Source: Kingdonia uniflora
Lineage: Eukaryota > Streptophyta > Magnoliopsida > Ranunculales > Circaeasteraceae
Reading direction: 5' to 3'
DNA: 64,000 bases
Assembly: GCA_014058105.1 (NCBI GenBank)
Contig: JACGCM010000544.1
Coordinates: 124,001-188,000 of the forward strand
Shown: piece by piece, positions 28,539 to 41,800 of the stretch
How positions within the stretch are numbered: position 1 is the stretch's first letter
How the letters are laid out: the number at the start of each line of letters is the position of its first letter
Translations under genes and position numbers: made by a program
The notes under the pieces: generated by a model
Seen by the model: only the letters and a program-made list of their open reading frames with translations
Told to the model about the DNA's origin: nothing
Databases searched by the model: none

Positions 28539-29837
28539 AAATGTGTATGTTTTTCGAGCACTTAGTTTTTAATCAGCCATAATCGACGAGTTTTATTCTA
28601 TGATGTATTTAAAAATAGATATAGTTGCGTTACCGGTGGAAAAATTTACATGTTGTATAATGTAAGAAAGAAAAAAAAAATTGTCCACCAAAATGTACAT
28701 GACTTATTATTTTCTCTCGTGTTTTTTATTTATTGGTAAACCGTATATTAATAATCATAAAGGGTTACAAAAGAGGTACCGTGCAACCATTCAGGCAGGG
28801 AACCAGCCCAAGTAAGATAGGCCTAGTGGCAATCACATGGGCAACTGAATTAGCAGTACGAATACATAACATATACTAATATTAATAAACTGTCCAAACA
28901 AAGCCAAGCAGTCCTGTAGAATAGCTTTAGTAGTCCAGGAAGCAGAAATGTTATAAGTGGAAATTGGGTTCAGATTGGAACTTTTGGAACTTCTAGCATT
29001 GGAACTTCAAATATTGTGGGTATTTTTAGAGGAGACAACTTAGATGAGAATAGTCAATTAAAACTCTTCAGTTTCCTCCAACACCTCATATAATTTGTTG
29101 ATAAAGCTCTCAATCTCTTGAGAAGTAAAGCTCTCCCAAATAATATCAATGGCCTTGTCATTCAAAATATCCAAAGAAGAGGAGTTTAGGGAAGTTAAGT
29201 TGGGCAAGAGCTGGATGAGTAGGGTTCACAGACTATTCAACCGTATATTACCAAACAGTTAACACATGAATTATAACGACAACTGCATGCTCTGATAACA
29301 AGCAGCCGTGTTGAGCTCACAAATTACATCACACACATGAATATAAGATCTGGGGCTACTCCTTTCATTGCCAATTGATTTTGAGATGAAACGTCCAGTT
29401 TTAATAGCAGCCAACAAACAGAGTTGGAGTAAAAAGCTTTATTATTTTCTGCTATTTTAGAGACGAAATCAACTAACATGTATTCAATCAACAATATCAA
29501 AACACTAATAAAGTATAGAACTATGGTTCTGGTAATAAGTTAGAAACTTGATCGCAATGTAGACCAAAAAAATAAGCTAAGGACTCAGTAAATGTAATAC
29601 ATAACTGCACCTTTGAACAACAAAACATTAAGGGACCTGCTCTATTCTTCTTTTCATATCTGCATTATTCTTATTTCAAACAATCATTACAAGTACAACA
29701 CAGCCAGCTCCACTACCTATGCCAAGTAAATTTAGGGACACAATTCCCATTTTCCCTAAGATTCGTCAAAACTGTGTAAGTTTCGATTCTATTTTCCCCA
29801 AAAAATAAATAAAAAATATTGAGCTATAATGGCACAT
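28539..29837. other. Convergent intergenic region
   Basis: Lies between the small plastid-type gene (+) and the SAC3A-like gene (-). It holds 3' UTR sequence of both and gene-fragment copy 4 at 29058-29222. Nothing else is supported. Confidence 0.45.
29058..29222 (-). pseudogene. Repeated gene fragment, copy 4 of 4 (least degraded)
   Basis: On the minus strand this copy reads open for about 54 codons, through LNDKAIDIIWESFTSQEIE and INKLYEVLEETEEF, then TAA. The amphipathic, acid-rich text and a natural-looking stop suggest the last exon of a real gene. Three other copies in the window (16996, 22546, 26977) are more damaged. No upstream exon was found here. The family is not recognised. Confidence 0.45.
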
Positions 29838-32800
29838 TTAAGACGTTCGAGTAAAAAAATCATTAACAGCAAGATTTGTATCACCATGAGCTACAGCATC
29901 CTCTGGTTCGGGCATGTAAAGGCTAGAAGAAGAAGCCTGCATTGAATGAATTTTGCCCATTAGATTTGAAAAGAAAGCGAAATGCTAATTGAGCACCACT
30001 ATCAGCCATTTTGAGGTAACCATCTATTTCTCCAAATTTTTGATTTCCCTTATTTGGTGTTTCATTTGAACATGTGGACCCAAAAAATTTGTGAGCTAAA
30101 CTAGCCATTATGTTAGGATAGTAGTACCAGTTAAACTTGTTATGGAGCAACTCATAGTTAGGGTTTGTAAAGATGCGCATTACCTTTGTGTCAAGCTGCA
30201 TATCTCCACTATTATCCATAATGAGACAAGCGCCATGCAACTTCAACCATTCTTCACATTCCTCCAGTCCATTGGCTGAGTCCCTTTCTTCACTTCCTTC
30301 AGCCGTTGGTGAGAAACCAAGAACCTGAGCAATGAAGGAAAGTGGGGCTGTTGGCCGATAGGAACGAGATATGCATTTCACTGCCTCAAATCGCATTTTT
30401 TCAACATAAAGATCTGCATCATGTAAGAACTCGTTAGTAATTATCAATGAGTAATTTGCTTGATTTGAACTAATACATGTTTGGCATCAAATTGGGGGTA
30501 AGGCTATATATGAAAGAGGAACAATAGAGAGGTGTAGATATTATGTCTACCAGAGACGAGATGCATTTAGGATGGAGTCTAATCAATATATATAGATAAT
30601 TCATGATCATTAAACAATTGATAAAGTTGCAATAGTTGCACAGAAACTGGAGGATTTCAGAAAATCGAGACAATATCTGTCACTACCGATATTAGTAAAT
30701 CCTGAACAGTTTTGTTCTTACGTGGCATACAGCAATGTTTTTCATTGCATGAGCATCATTTTTTTTCTCTTAGCAAATACATTGGCTAAGAGCATCCGGT
30801 GCAGCCTCTCTTGAATACAGAGAGGAAGTTTAACGTATAACTCAATTTTAATCTTTAGACTGAAAAGACTTCCCAACAAGTAGGCGCCAGATTAAAAGTA
30901 AATCTCGATTAAAAAAAAATCATGTTAAAGTTACTAAAAACAATTGATGCCGTTAAATGGCATCCAACTGCCAATAAATCTCTTTAATGTTCTCTAAAAC
31001 GGGGGCTAGACCACTTTCCACGTAATTTTAGATCGCTGATATGTCTAGCTATAGTTTCTCACTTTCCTTATCTTTGAGGAGAGAGAATGGTGAAAGCTAA
31101 AATAACGACCAACTTGGCGAGTCTAGAAATGAAGGATTTTGCACTTTTTGCCTCTATAATAGGTATAGAGAGCCTTCCGTGGATGCTTTAAGCAGTGGGA
31201 AGACTAGGCATTGTGAAATTAAGCTGCTGAGCAGGCAGAAAAGGTAGAGCCTAAATAAGCAAATAACTTAATCTATACACACCCATTAGACAAATTCCCA
31301 AGTTAGGAGACGTCTTGTACAGTCTGAAGAAGAGGACGTAGTTCCCCGATGTAACAGCTGTACGGACTGCTAGAGCATGTTTTACAGCCTCATTCTTTTT
31401 TGCTTCATCTGACAATCTGATGACAAATAAAATTCAAGAGTCAGTATTCACACGAGCATTAATGAAGAGTTACCTACTGCAAGAAATAAAATGTCTTCCG
31501 CTGTTTGCCATTACACATCTTAGTGGAAACTACATAGAGTTCTTGTGTGTAAGAGCATAACAACATTATATCCAAAATGTACCTACAGAAGCACGTAACT
31601 CACCTTGCCATTGATGATAATAGATCCCTATTGTTATTGGAGTGCAAGATAACACAAAGTAAGCTGTAAGCATAAAACTCCATACGGCATCCTTTAATTC
31701 CTTCCGCGTAAAGGGTTTTAAGTTGTGATTGGCACTGGAATAAAAACAAATTGAAGACAAATTTGTCATTTGAGAAACTACAAGAAAACTTCTAGGCAGA
31801 GGACAGTTGAAACTTAATAATAATTCCAGACAACAATGTCAAAGCTATCAACCTGATTGAACTCTGGCAAGTCCCCAGCTTCTAGAGCTAATCGCGCATG
31901 AGTTTCGTACACCTGAAAAAAAGAAATGTGACGAGATTGTAGTTAAGTGAAGAAAACCTATCTAAGTAATGGCAATATAAGCTACACCAAATTAAACAAA
32001 ATCTTTTAATCATAACGGTTACCTAAGATAAACTTGTGACTTTCAAATAGGTAATGAAAAAATACCTTGACGGTTAGCTCATTGTGTATCCTCTGTACAG
32101 TCAGATCTTGACGAATAGATTTCAGCTGATCACATTTATATGAATAATTCTTCGTGGAACTGTGAACCATTAGCAGAGCTTTCTCTAGAATGTCCTCCGG
32201 TCTGACCTGCAAACATTTGATCTTTCATTAAGAGGCCATTTCGCTACTTTTGTTTACAGTCTTAGGCTTCATTGATTAATAGGGCTATTTGGTTTCCGAC
32301 AATAGTCCTGGATTAGAAACCCTCAAGAAGCTTCCAAGCTCGAAATAGAACTACCTACTGTCTTCTTCCATAAGCATCTACATACTACTATTTTATCGTG
32401 TATTAGGGTTAGAGAAAAAAGGACGTGCCTAAGTTGCTATTGTCATCCTTCCCCCACTAGTCTTTTTTTGTTTCAAACTAAAAGACTAAGTGAGAATACC
32501 ATTTGTTTCATTATGTTAGAATAAGGTTTAATCTATCATGAAATCTACATATGAAATATTTACTAATAAGCAACTTGAGTGAGTACCTCCCAACTTTTGC
32601 CTAGAAATAAAATTTTGAGTGAATTACTATTCTCTATTTTTCTCTTTTTAGTTTGTTAACTCAATCAGCCTAACTTTCTGACTGCTTAACTTAATTTGGT
32701 CAAAAAGATTCTACTCGAAGTATATACAAACAGCCTCAAACTCAAGTCTGAAAGTAACTCAGGATAAAGTAGAGTAGCAGACTAAGAAACGAAATAAATA

Positions 32801-35800
32801 CCGTTGCGGGATCAGGAGCAGAAGTAAGTCGCAAATATCGTTTCTCAATTTCCTGGCAAGTTCCCCTAACAGTAAGAGAATCCCAGTCAATATCTTCCAC
32901 GGCCCTGCTTCCACTGTCACTTTCAAAACTTTTGCTAAGAACCACAGCATCAGCTCTTCTGGTGTACAAATTTGAACCTTCAGCAGCTTTGGGTTTGAAA
33001 TGCTTTATTTCTGCTCGTTGTTTATGACCTTTCTCGAAACGCTTGCAGCGATCTTCTCGCCTTTTCTTTTCTTCGGGTGAATTTGCTAGTGTTAGTGCAC
33101 CCGAATAATATGCTGCCAAACCTTGCTCTTTGTCACTGTCACTAGAAGCATTGCCATTTTCCACAGCAGTATCACCAACACGTGTCTTCTTTGCTGGCCT
33201 CTGGAAGTTTTTACTGGGAGTTTGCTTTTTCGAGTGAGAAACTTTGGCACTACACCAAACGTCTTCCTTGCTCTCAAATTTTCCGGAGGCAACCTGCATA
33301 AATAATTAACAGAGTAAATATTTTTGCTTCAAAAGACTAAACTGATTATTCTTTCATTTTGTTCAGGGGAGATATTTTTATGATCCTAGAGATGTGGAAA
33401 ATATGTAAATGTCGTTTAGATACAAAAAATAATACACCAATATTCCATATATCTAGGATGGTGAACGGTTAAAAAACACATGATGTTTTCACATCTCCAG
33501 ATATGAACTATTTTTTATGCACAAGGTTGCTTGGATCTCCCTTTTTCTATGACGGGGCTCTTCCAAACATACTACGGTTTTCAGTTTGAGAGGTGGTACT
33601 CGTGGAATACTTCCGTTAAACTTAAGTGAATCAATTACAAGGGAGTCTAGTCTCAAGGGAAAAAAAAGGAAAAGCAGAAGTATAGTTCAACAGGATGATG
33701 GCCACAAAGGCTTGGCAGAACAACTGAAAAAAGTACAAAAGATTACCCAATGAACAGGTAATAGAAACAAGATGACCCAAGTGGCTGTGTAGGGGGAAGA
33801 ACAATATGTTCTATGTTATTAGTTCCTGTTTCTTACATTTTCTGGTTGGATTAAAATAGTACACTTTTCAGCGTTAGTTGTTTGGAAACAAACAAAATAA
33901 TACGTATACATATAAAATGAACAATACACAACAAGCATCTGAATATATGAATTATCATGAAATAATAAAATGACCAGAGGTATATGATTGGAGAACTGAA
34001 GTTCGAATTTTCTCAAACAATGCAAAGAATATAATTACCGTTCTATCCCTTTCCTTGATAAGGTTCCAGTTAAAATCTCTCCCTGAAACATGCTGGATAG
34101 ATGCTAACTTCTCGGTTAACTTCTCCTCCGGTAGAGGCTCCCACCTACTTTTTGTACGTCTGCTTGGACTCCTTTTGTACTTTGACAATGAGGAAGCAAT
34201 GCTAGAAGTCTGCAAACTGCACCAAAAGAACAGGGCAACTTTAAGATTAAATAATGTGTTGGGAGAAATGGACAATGGATCCGGGTGGTTATAGCATTGA
34301 ATTTCAACAAACAAAAAATCAGATAAGAAAGAGTGCATACTTCATATTAACTGCATCTACGGTTGGAAGTGAAAAAAGTGGTTCAACATCCCAGTCTCGA
34401 GTGAACAGTGTTCCGTCAGTGGATGCCTTGGTAATTATCTGAAATAAACAATTAATATTTGACGTGAGCTTTTTCAGTAAGTTTAACTAAACAATTATAT
34501 AATGATTATGCCATTGAAGTTATCTCTAGCTTGCTATCTCTCTGCTAGACGTTATTCTCTCCCTAAATATTCTTAACTATAATGGTATATAATGCAACAA
34601 TGAAATTTGTAGTAAGCTGATAAGAAGTTAATCCAGAAAGTAACATAATCAATACACAAAACATTAGGTAGATGTCCAACATGATCCTCAAATCTCGTCC
34701 CTCCTAGTATGTGAAGTAGATATGCAATAAAGAACAAACTCAAGTACTTATTTAGAAAATCCAAAATCAAAGCCCCAAGAAAGCACAAGACAACCCATTA
34801 TGATGAAGGATCCAAGGTTAGAAAGTTCGATCAATCCATCCTTTCATCTTTCTAATTTCAGCAAGTCTTATACTTCAAATCTATTTAGTCTAGTATATAT
34901 TAAGGTGCTCTAATAAATAATGTTCCTTATCTTAGATGTTTAAGAAAAGTTGGAAAGTTGTTTTTCTTTATTTCTTCGAGTCTTGAAGTCTTAGATAAAC
35001 CTATATGAGTTTGAATAGAGTAAAGAACTAACTATTCCTAGTTTTAGGTAAATTGTCACCCTTAAATGTAAAAAAGACATCCTAAGTAATGTCTTAGGTA
35101 TTTTTGTTAATTGAGTATTTGGATAAATTCCCTATTGTTATTCTTGTGGATTCAAGAAACTTTGGTTTAGTTATTTGTGTATTTGAACCGTCTTTATGGA
35201 TTCGAAGACCCCACATGAAGCGGACCACTTCGTCATTTAACAGAGTTGCCACCAAAAAAACTCCTTAACTACAAGCCACCAAGCAGTTCCCATCTTAGAA
35301 AAAATCCATACACTAGTGTAAGGTGAGACCCCAAATTTACACAATATGTCCAATAAACCTTGCACGAGAAATACTTCCATAACGCCAGAAATACTTACAC
35401 AAACCATGGTCTTAAGGCACCCTCATCTATGCATACGCCATATTACCCACAATCACTTGATGTGCTACAATATAGTCATGGTGGGTGGGTTAGACCAGAT
35501 ACCAGGTATTGCTAATAGTGGTGTTGGTATAATATAAATGGAATATACACACAGAATGATCCATTTTGACTCTACCATGAATTCTAGGTTAAAGAACGGT
35601 GTGCCCACTCCTCCCCGAGTAGAATATTGGGCTATATTGACATATGGCAGCCAAAGAGGGTTGTCCTTCGGTGCATGGCCATGCAAAAACTTAAGATCTA
35701 TATGCAAGCCGCTCATTTTGACCTAAAAGCTTATAATTTTAAATATTATTATTTAATTTTTGCGAACTTCAATATAGTTGATTGTGGGTTTTCAATTAAT

Positions 35801-38800
35801 TTTTTCTGTTATTTTAGTAATTGTGTATAACATAAAATTTCATTGTAGTGTTTGAATGGTCTTCATGAATACTTGATGAAAAAATATTTTTAACAGAACT
35901 CCTTAACCACAACTTCTTAAAATTTTAGATCAAGAAGTTACATTAAAGCAATCTATATTACAAATATTGACGAAGACCAAAACAAAATATCCTTAAATAA
36001 CTTATATTAAAACACTAGAATCAGATGTTTACAAATCAAATAAAAAAATAAAACTCCAAGATCAAGGTCAAGCGCCAGTGCATTTATATATCGGGTTTCT
36101 GCAACACCACATGACTAAGGATCAACAAACACAGGCTACCCGGGTTTTAGCAACTGAGGTAGCCATTGAATGCGTCCACGATATGCACAGAGGGGCCTTC
36201 AACAAATCGAGGACGAGCGGGTACACTAATATTGAACCTAGAAATCGTGGAAGGTCCGAACAGCAAATCGAGGACGAGTGGGTCATTCCTAGTGCGTATA
36301 TTCCATTACTAATAGTACCAACAACACCATTAGCAAGACCTGATATTTGAGTTGCCATCGGGTGTAGTCCCATCCCCCACCATGGCAATATTGGGTACAC
36401 CAAGTGCTCATGAGTAATACGGCATATGCACTTAGGCCCTAAGACCAAGGCAAGAAATACTTCCACAGCTCAGTAAAAGGAAATGCAACGCGATCAACGT
36501 CCGCACCACAAATTATTCCACAGCACCAATTTTTGCCAAATTATTCCCCGCCGATGTGTTGCCCGAATCAAACCCAAACATAAGAAAGGAAACCCTTCTG
36601 AGGCCGATTAATCACAAAATCCATATTCCTTCTTAATACTTCTATGTTCGGCAAGTTGCACAACGAGAAAGTATTCCGCGATGAAGTCGTTATCTTTGAA
36701 CAGAAAGTTTATGGCAGAGGAACCATGTTCAAGGTTATTATTTTATCATTTATGTTCACTCTAAGCAGGCAGAGGTAGTATGACCCAGCTTTATTCAGAT
36801 TTGAAGTGTTGTACACACCGTGCATCATTATGTCATAATTGAACTAAAAAAATTTAGACATATATAGGGATCGGATTAACATACATTTATTTTTAATTTA
36901 GTCATTTAAATCTTCATAATTACCTCTAAAAGTGGTACTTTTAATTTCACTTCAGTTATAAATTATTATTTTCTTCCAAAAATAATAAATAAATAAAATT
37001 ACTTCCCAGATTCTTTTTCTGTTTGTTATTTCTATATTTGTTATTTGTTTCTAATTTCCAACCATCTCCACGAATTCGAACAATGACTAACGTAGAATTT
37101 ACCTCCTTCAGTATATTCTGACAGGCTGCCTTTTGTGTATCACTCTTGCAACGGGCCAAAGCTCTCTCTACGTAAGCGCGTAAAGACGCGGGAAACATTC
37201 CAGGCTGAATAAAAACCACCACCAAACCCAAATGAAAATCAATTACTAGAATGAGCCAACAAGTCAAAAAAAAAGTACATGCCATACCAAAAAAAATACT
37301 AAATAAATAATAGGAGAAATGTTCAATTTTTTAATAAGTAATCAACAGATTATAAATCAACCTTAAGCATGGAATCACCGGCACCATGAGAGGGTATTTG
37401 GTTATTAGACTCCGTAACTGCAACGCTGATATAGGCTGGTCTTATTGATGCATTGGTTGTAGAGCCATCCTTATCGGTATTTGCCACTCCCAGAGCCGAA
37501 TTTGAAGCAATTCTAGGGTTTATTGGAATCTGCAGTTTGCTTACCTGGCGTGTATCAAATGATGGGGCAGTTTGCAAAGGTAACTGGTAACTCTGAGGAA
37601 CCTGGTGTGTAGCAGTAGCTGACTGGTAATTGTGAGGAACCTGTGGCATAGCAGAAAATTGGTAATGGGGCAGTTGAGATGGTGTAGTTTTTTTTGTTTC
37701 TTGAGAATAGTCGTATGGAGCTGGATTTGGATCCAAAGGTTTTTGGAAATATGAAGAGGTTTGACCATATGACGGGGTTTGACTATATGAAGGTATATGA
37801 CTGGCATTATGGTTTTGGCCATATGATGGAGTTTGAGCATATGATGGTGTCTGAGTAGCATTGTGATTTTGGACTAGAGGTGCCTCGTGTCTCCAGTAAG
37901 CATTGTGAGTATCACTTGTTGCAGCACTTGCCTGCCATAAAAATCGGTAAAGAGGCAAACAAGTTCAGTTAAGCGTGCATAAGGGCAGATACATGTTAAG
38001 TTCCTCAATTTTTATGGTTTTGGTGATTATAAACATGGGAGCATAAGAAGAGAAATATGACTCTCTATAAGGTAAACCATGACAACTTAAGCTGTACTAC
38101 GAAATCAAACTAAAAACAGAAGTAACTCAAAATTAAAACCGTGCCAGCAATATAATTCCATACTCCTGAACTGTGTGCACGTGGCCTTATAGTAGCCATT
38201 CAATTTTTACCTATAATCATGTGTCTACACAATTTAACCGGCCCACCATATTTCAATAATGCAAAAATTTGCATTGTTATACAATTGACTAATTCTGCCA
38301 ATGTCCGATTCGAGAGGCAAGCTAGCATTTTGACATTGTGAGCCAATAATTAAGGGCCGCCGGTAAGGCCTCTGCGATACTACATCAATGGCTAGTAGGA
38401 AAGGCTCTTGCTTAGAGCGTCACCAATGGTGTTGCAAAAAGTTAAAATTGTGAATATGAAGTTCTCGCAATGACGTAAGGAAGTTAAGAACCACACCAAG
38501 AACATAATGATAGTTTTTAGCACTTGACTTGTGGTGCAATTATGAGTAGAAAATTTATTTCTATGGGGAGACACTAATAAAGTCCCACGGGAAAAACGGC
38601 ACTACTGAACGGTTTTTTTGTTCTTAATTTCATTTTGACCTGCAAAAAAAAGCTAATTGTGCCGATTACCGCCGCTTTACCGGTTAGAAGAGAGTGCCAA
38701 TGGTCAAAGAAACTAACTTTGTCAAAGAAAAATAAATAAAGCTTTTAATCTTCGGCAAAAGGAAAAGAACATTCAAATGATTAGTGATGCATGATGTCTA

Positions 38801-41800
38801 ACTTCTGATCACAGAAGTGTATAAGAGAACCCCAAACCTGCGGTAGTGGAGGAGGAGGTGGTAACACAAGTGAACTAGATTCTGATCGAAAAGATGTGGT
38901 AGTGCCAGGTGGCGGAGGCTGGCTTTCTAAAACAGGATACCCACTAGTAACACCCGGAATCTGATAATTCAGAGTGGACGCAGTAGTATTTTCTGTCCCA
39001 GGGGCACAGCTGACATCCGACGTATTTTGACCGTAATAATCTGCCCATTGCTTATATTGTTGCTCATAAGAAAGAGGAGTCTCTGTAGTAGTAGTAGTGG
39101 AACTGCGACCACAATTTGAATCTGAAGAGGTGTAGCTTGAATATTGATGAGAAGTATAAGCTGCATAGCTCTCATCATTCCACGAGTTCGTTGGATTATT
39201 ATAGCTGCTACTACTTGTGTAGCCTCCAGTTGTCTGATAATCACCATTATTGTAGTAAGTGCTTGAATAACTTGTAGACCCCGCATAAGAGCCTGAATTC
39301 GGAAATGAGGTAAGAGGCTGATAAGGAGCACCTGTGTTTTGGTATGTTCCCATTGGTTGAGCGTATGAACTGTTAACTTGCTGCTGAGTTCCCACTTGTG
39401 CAGGGTACGAACTGCTAGTTTGCTGCTGAATTCCCACTGGTTGAGAGTACGAACTGTTAGTTTGCTGCTGAGTTCCCACTGATTGAGAGTTCAAGCCATT
39501 ATTTTGTTGTTGATATCCATAATAGTAACCTTGATATCCCGTGTTGCCATAACCATAAGGGTCTGAAGAGCTTGGGTATGAAGAATAACCAGTATACTCT
39601 TGTGGTCCATTCGTTGCTCCCAAGCTCGACGAACCAACAGCATTTCGGCCATCTTGGGCATCCCTTGAAAGTGGATCTGTCCGCTGATCTTGATGAAAGC
39701 TAGAATTTGACAAAACTCCATTTTCAGTGCTGATGTTATCTGTCCTGTGCATAGTCCATGATACAGGTTTAGATCCTGCTGTTGAAAACATTGAGGGATT
39801 CCGTGTGGTTGAAGACGAATATAGAGATGACTGTCCTAGGCTTGCGTCCTCAAAGTGATATTTCTGATCAAAAACCCAAAGAAAAAAATTGAGTATGATA
39901 AGAAAAATCTAGAAAAATACAGAAGCGAAGAAAAATAATTCTACCAAGACATCCACATCTTCATTCTGTAATTTCAGATATTAGATCTTATCAATTAAAA
40001 TAAAATAAAAATTTCTAATACAGAATCGAGGAAAAATAATTCCACCAAGACATCCACATCTTCATTCTGTAATTTCAGATATTATATCTTATCAATTAAA
40101 AAAAAAAACTTTTTCTTTCACCCTGAACAACCTCACGGATGCAATTCGGATATCAAAAATAAAAAAACTGACTTCTAAAAAAAACAAACTTCAAAAGCAT
40201 AAATCTTACTTTCGTTCCAACCCTGATAATATTTATTTATTGTCTTAGCATTTTTTTTCCAAAACCAAATTGAGCTCAATCTGATGTATTGGGTGATCGT
40301 TTACACACCCCATGCCATGTCTTTTCGTATTTCCAACTTTATCCTTTTTAGAGTAGGAGAATAAAACTCAACTCTTGGGTTTGGGGAAGTCAATTGTTAT
40401 TTGGTTATGAAAGAAAGAAACCCTAGTTTTGATGTTAAGCAATTCCATTGATGTCTCTCTCTTTAGTTTACACTAAATTGTTGGCCTATCCTTAATCGGA
40501 TTTCGATCCTATGATGGTGTCAAAAGGAGAGATCTTACTAGAATTAGTTCGAACGCAATTTACGTTAATGGAGTCCGTGATGAAGCAATTGAGGAGAGAC
40601 AATGAATACCCAAACGGCGAGAGCACGAATCCAATGGAGTTTATGAAGAGCAGAAACTCTTCCTTTGTGAACAACGAATTCGACTCACCACAATTACGGG
40701 TTTCGCTCGAGAAAATCTTCGATCGGAAAGTGAAGAATACCGAGGATACCCCGACAAGAACCAAAACCCTGTTAGCCAACGGTACCGACGAGTTTTTTGG
40801 CATCGATGAAGAGACAATTTCCAAGCCGAAGGAGTCTCATCGATGAGAGAGATCTGCAAACAAAACCAACAACCCGTCCTTCTCCCAACTCTTCAACGGC
40901 ATTGGGCAACACAGCGGTCGCAAAGGCAGTCCCCACAGCCCCTACAATACCACCAAACCTCTTCATAGATGACGTTACCAACAAGAAGAAAAAAAGAGAA
41001 AGAAGTAGAGAGAAGAGAGAAGAGAAGGAGTATTACCAGCAAGGGAGAAAGAGATGGTAACATGGTGAGACCAACCACATACTTAAAGGAGGGTACAACA
41101 ATGGTATCCATCAAGGAAGATAAAGATGGTATAATGGTGGGACCGGTCACATACATAAAGGAGGCACTCACAAATACCACAAAGGTGGACCCCAAACTTT
41201 TACAATCTCACTTCTTTCCACTATGTGCATCTGTAAATCGTGCCATTACCCCAGGAGAAGGAGAACCAGCGTTGTGGTTGCGTAACGAAATTTTTCATAC
41301 ACGATGTGTAGCCAACAGGTTTCTTTTGAATGTGACTATCGATGGTGGGTCGACTGAGAACCTATTTCAACAAGTATTATGAACAGGTTACGGTTGAAAT
41401 TGACCCCACATCTGAAACCATTCGATATCCATTGGCTTAGCAAGAAAGAAGAGAAGAGGGCAACCTAAGAATGTACACTCTCGTTTGTGATAGATGAGGT
41501 GTACAAGGATACGGTCACATGCACAGTCGTTTCTATGGATGTTTATCATTTACTTTTGGGTCGGCATTGGTAGTTTGATCGCAAGAGTAAACATGATGGA
41601 GAGTTCAACATTTTTACTATTATTCGGCAGGTAAGGAGATTACACTCAACCCAGTGACGCCAGCTGATATTTTTGCGAGGTCTCCGCCATCCAGCTTGGC
41701 AGATGCTAGGCGACACGATACCGCCTATTGTTTAGTGGGTATGTTTTCCGCACCTCTGACACCTTTTCCTTTTCCTAACTGTTTGCAGTCTATTATTGAT

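Noticed and set aside
38403..38720. Possible further PIF/Harbinger MITE beginning TTAGAGCGTCACCAATGG
   Set aside because: No matching inverted right end or TTA partner could be found in the following sequence.
40772..41195. Minus-strand frames inside the gypsy element
   Set aside because: Antisense shadows of the degenerate gag/protease region.
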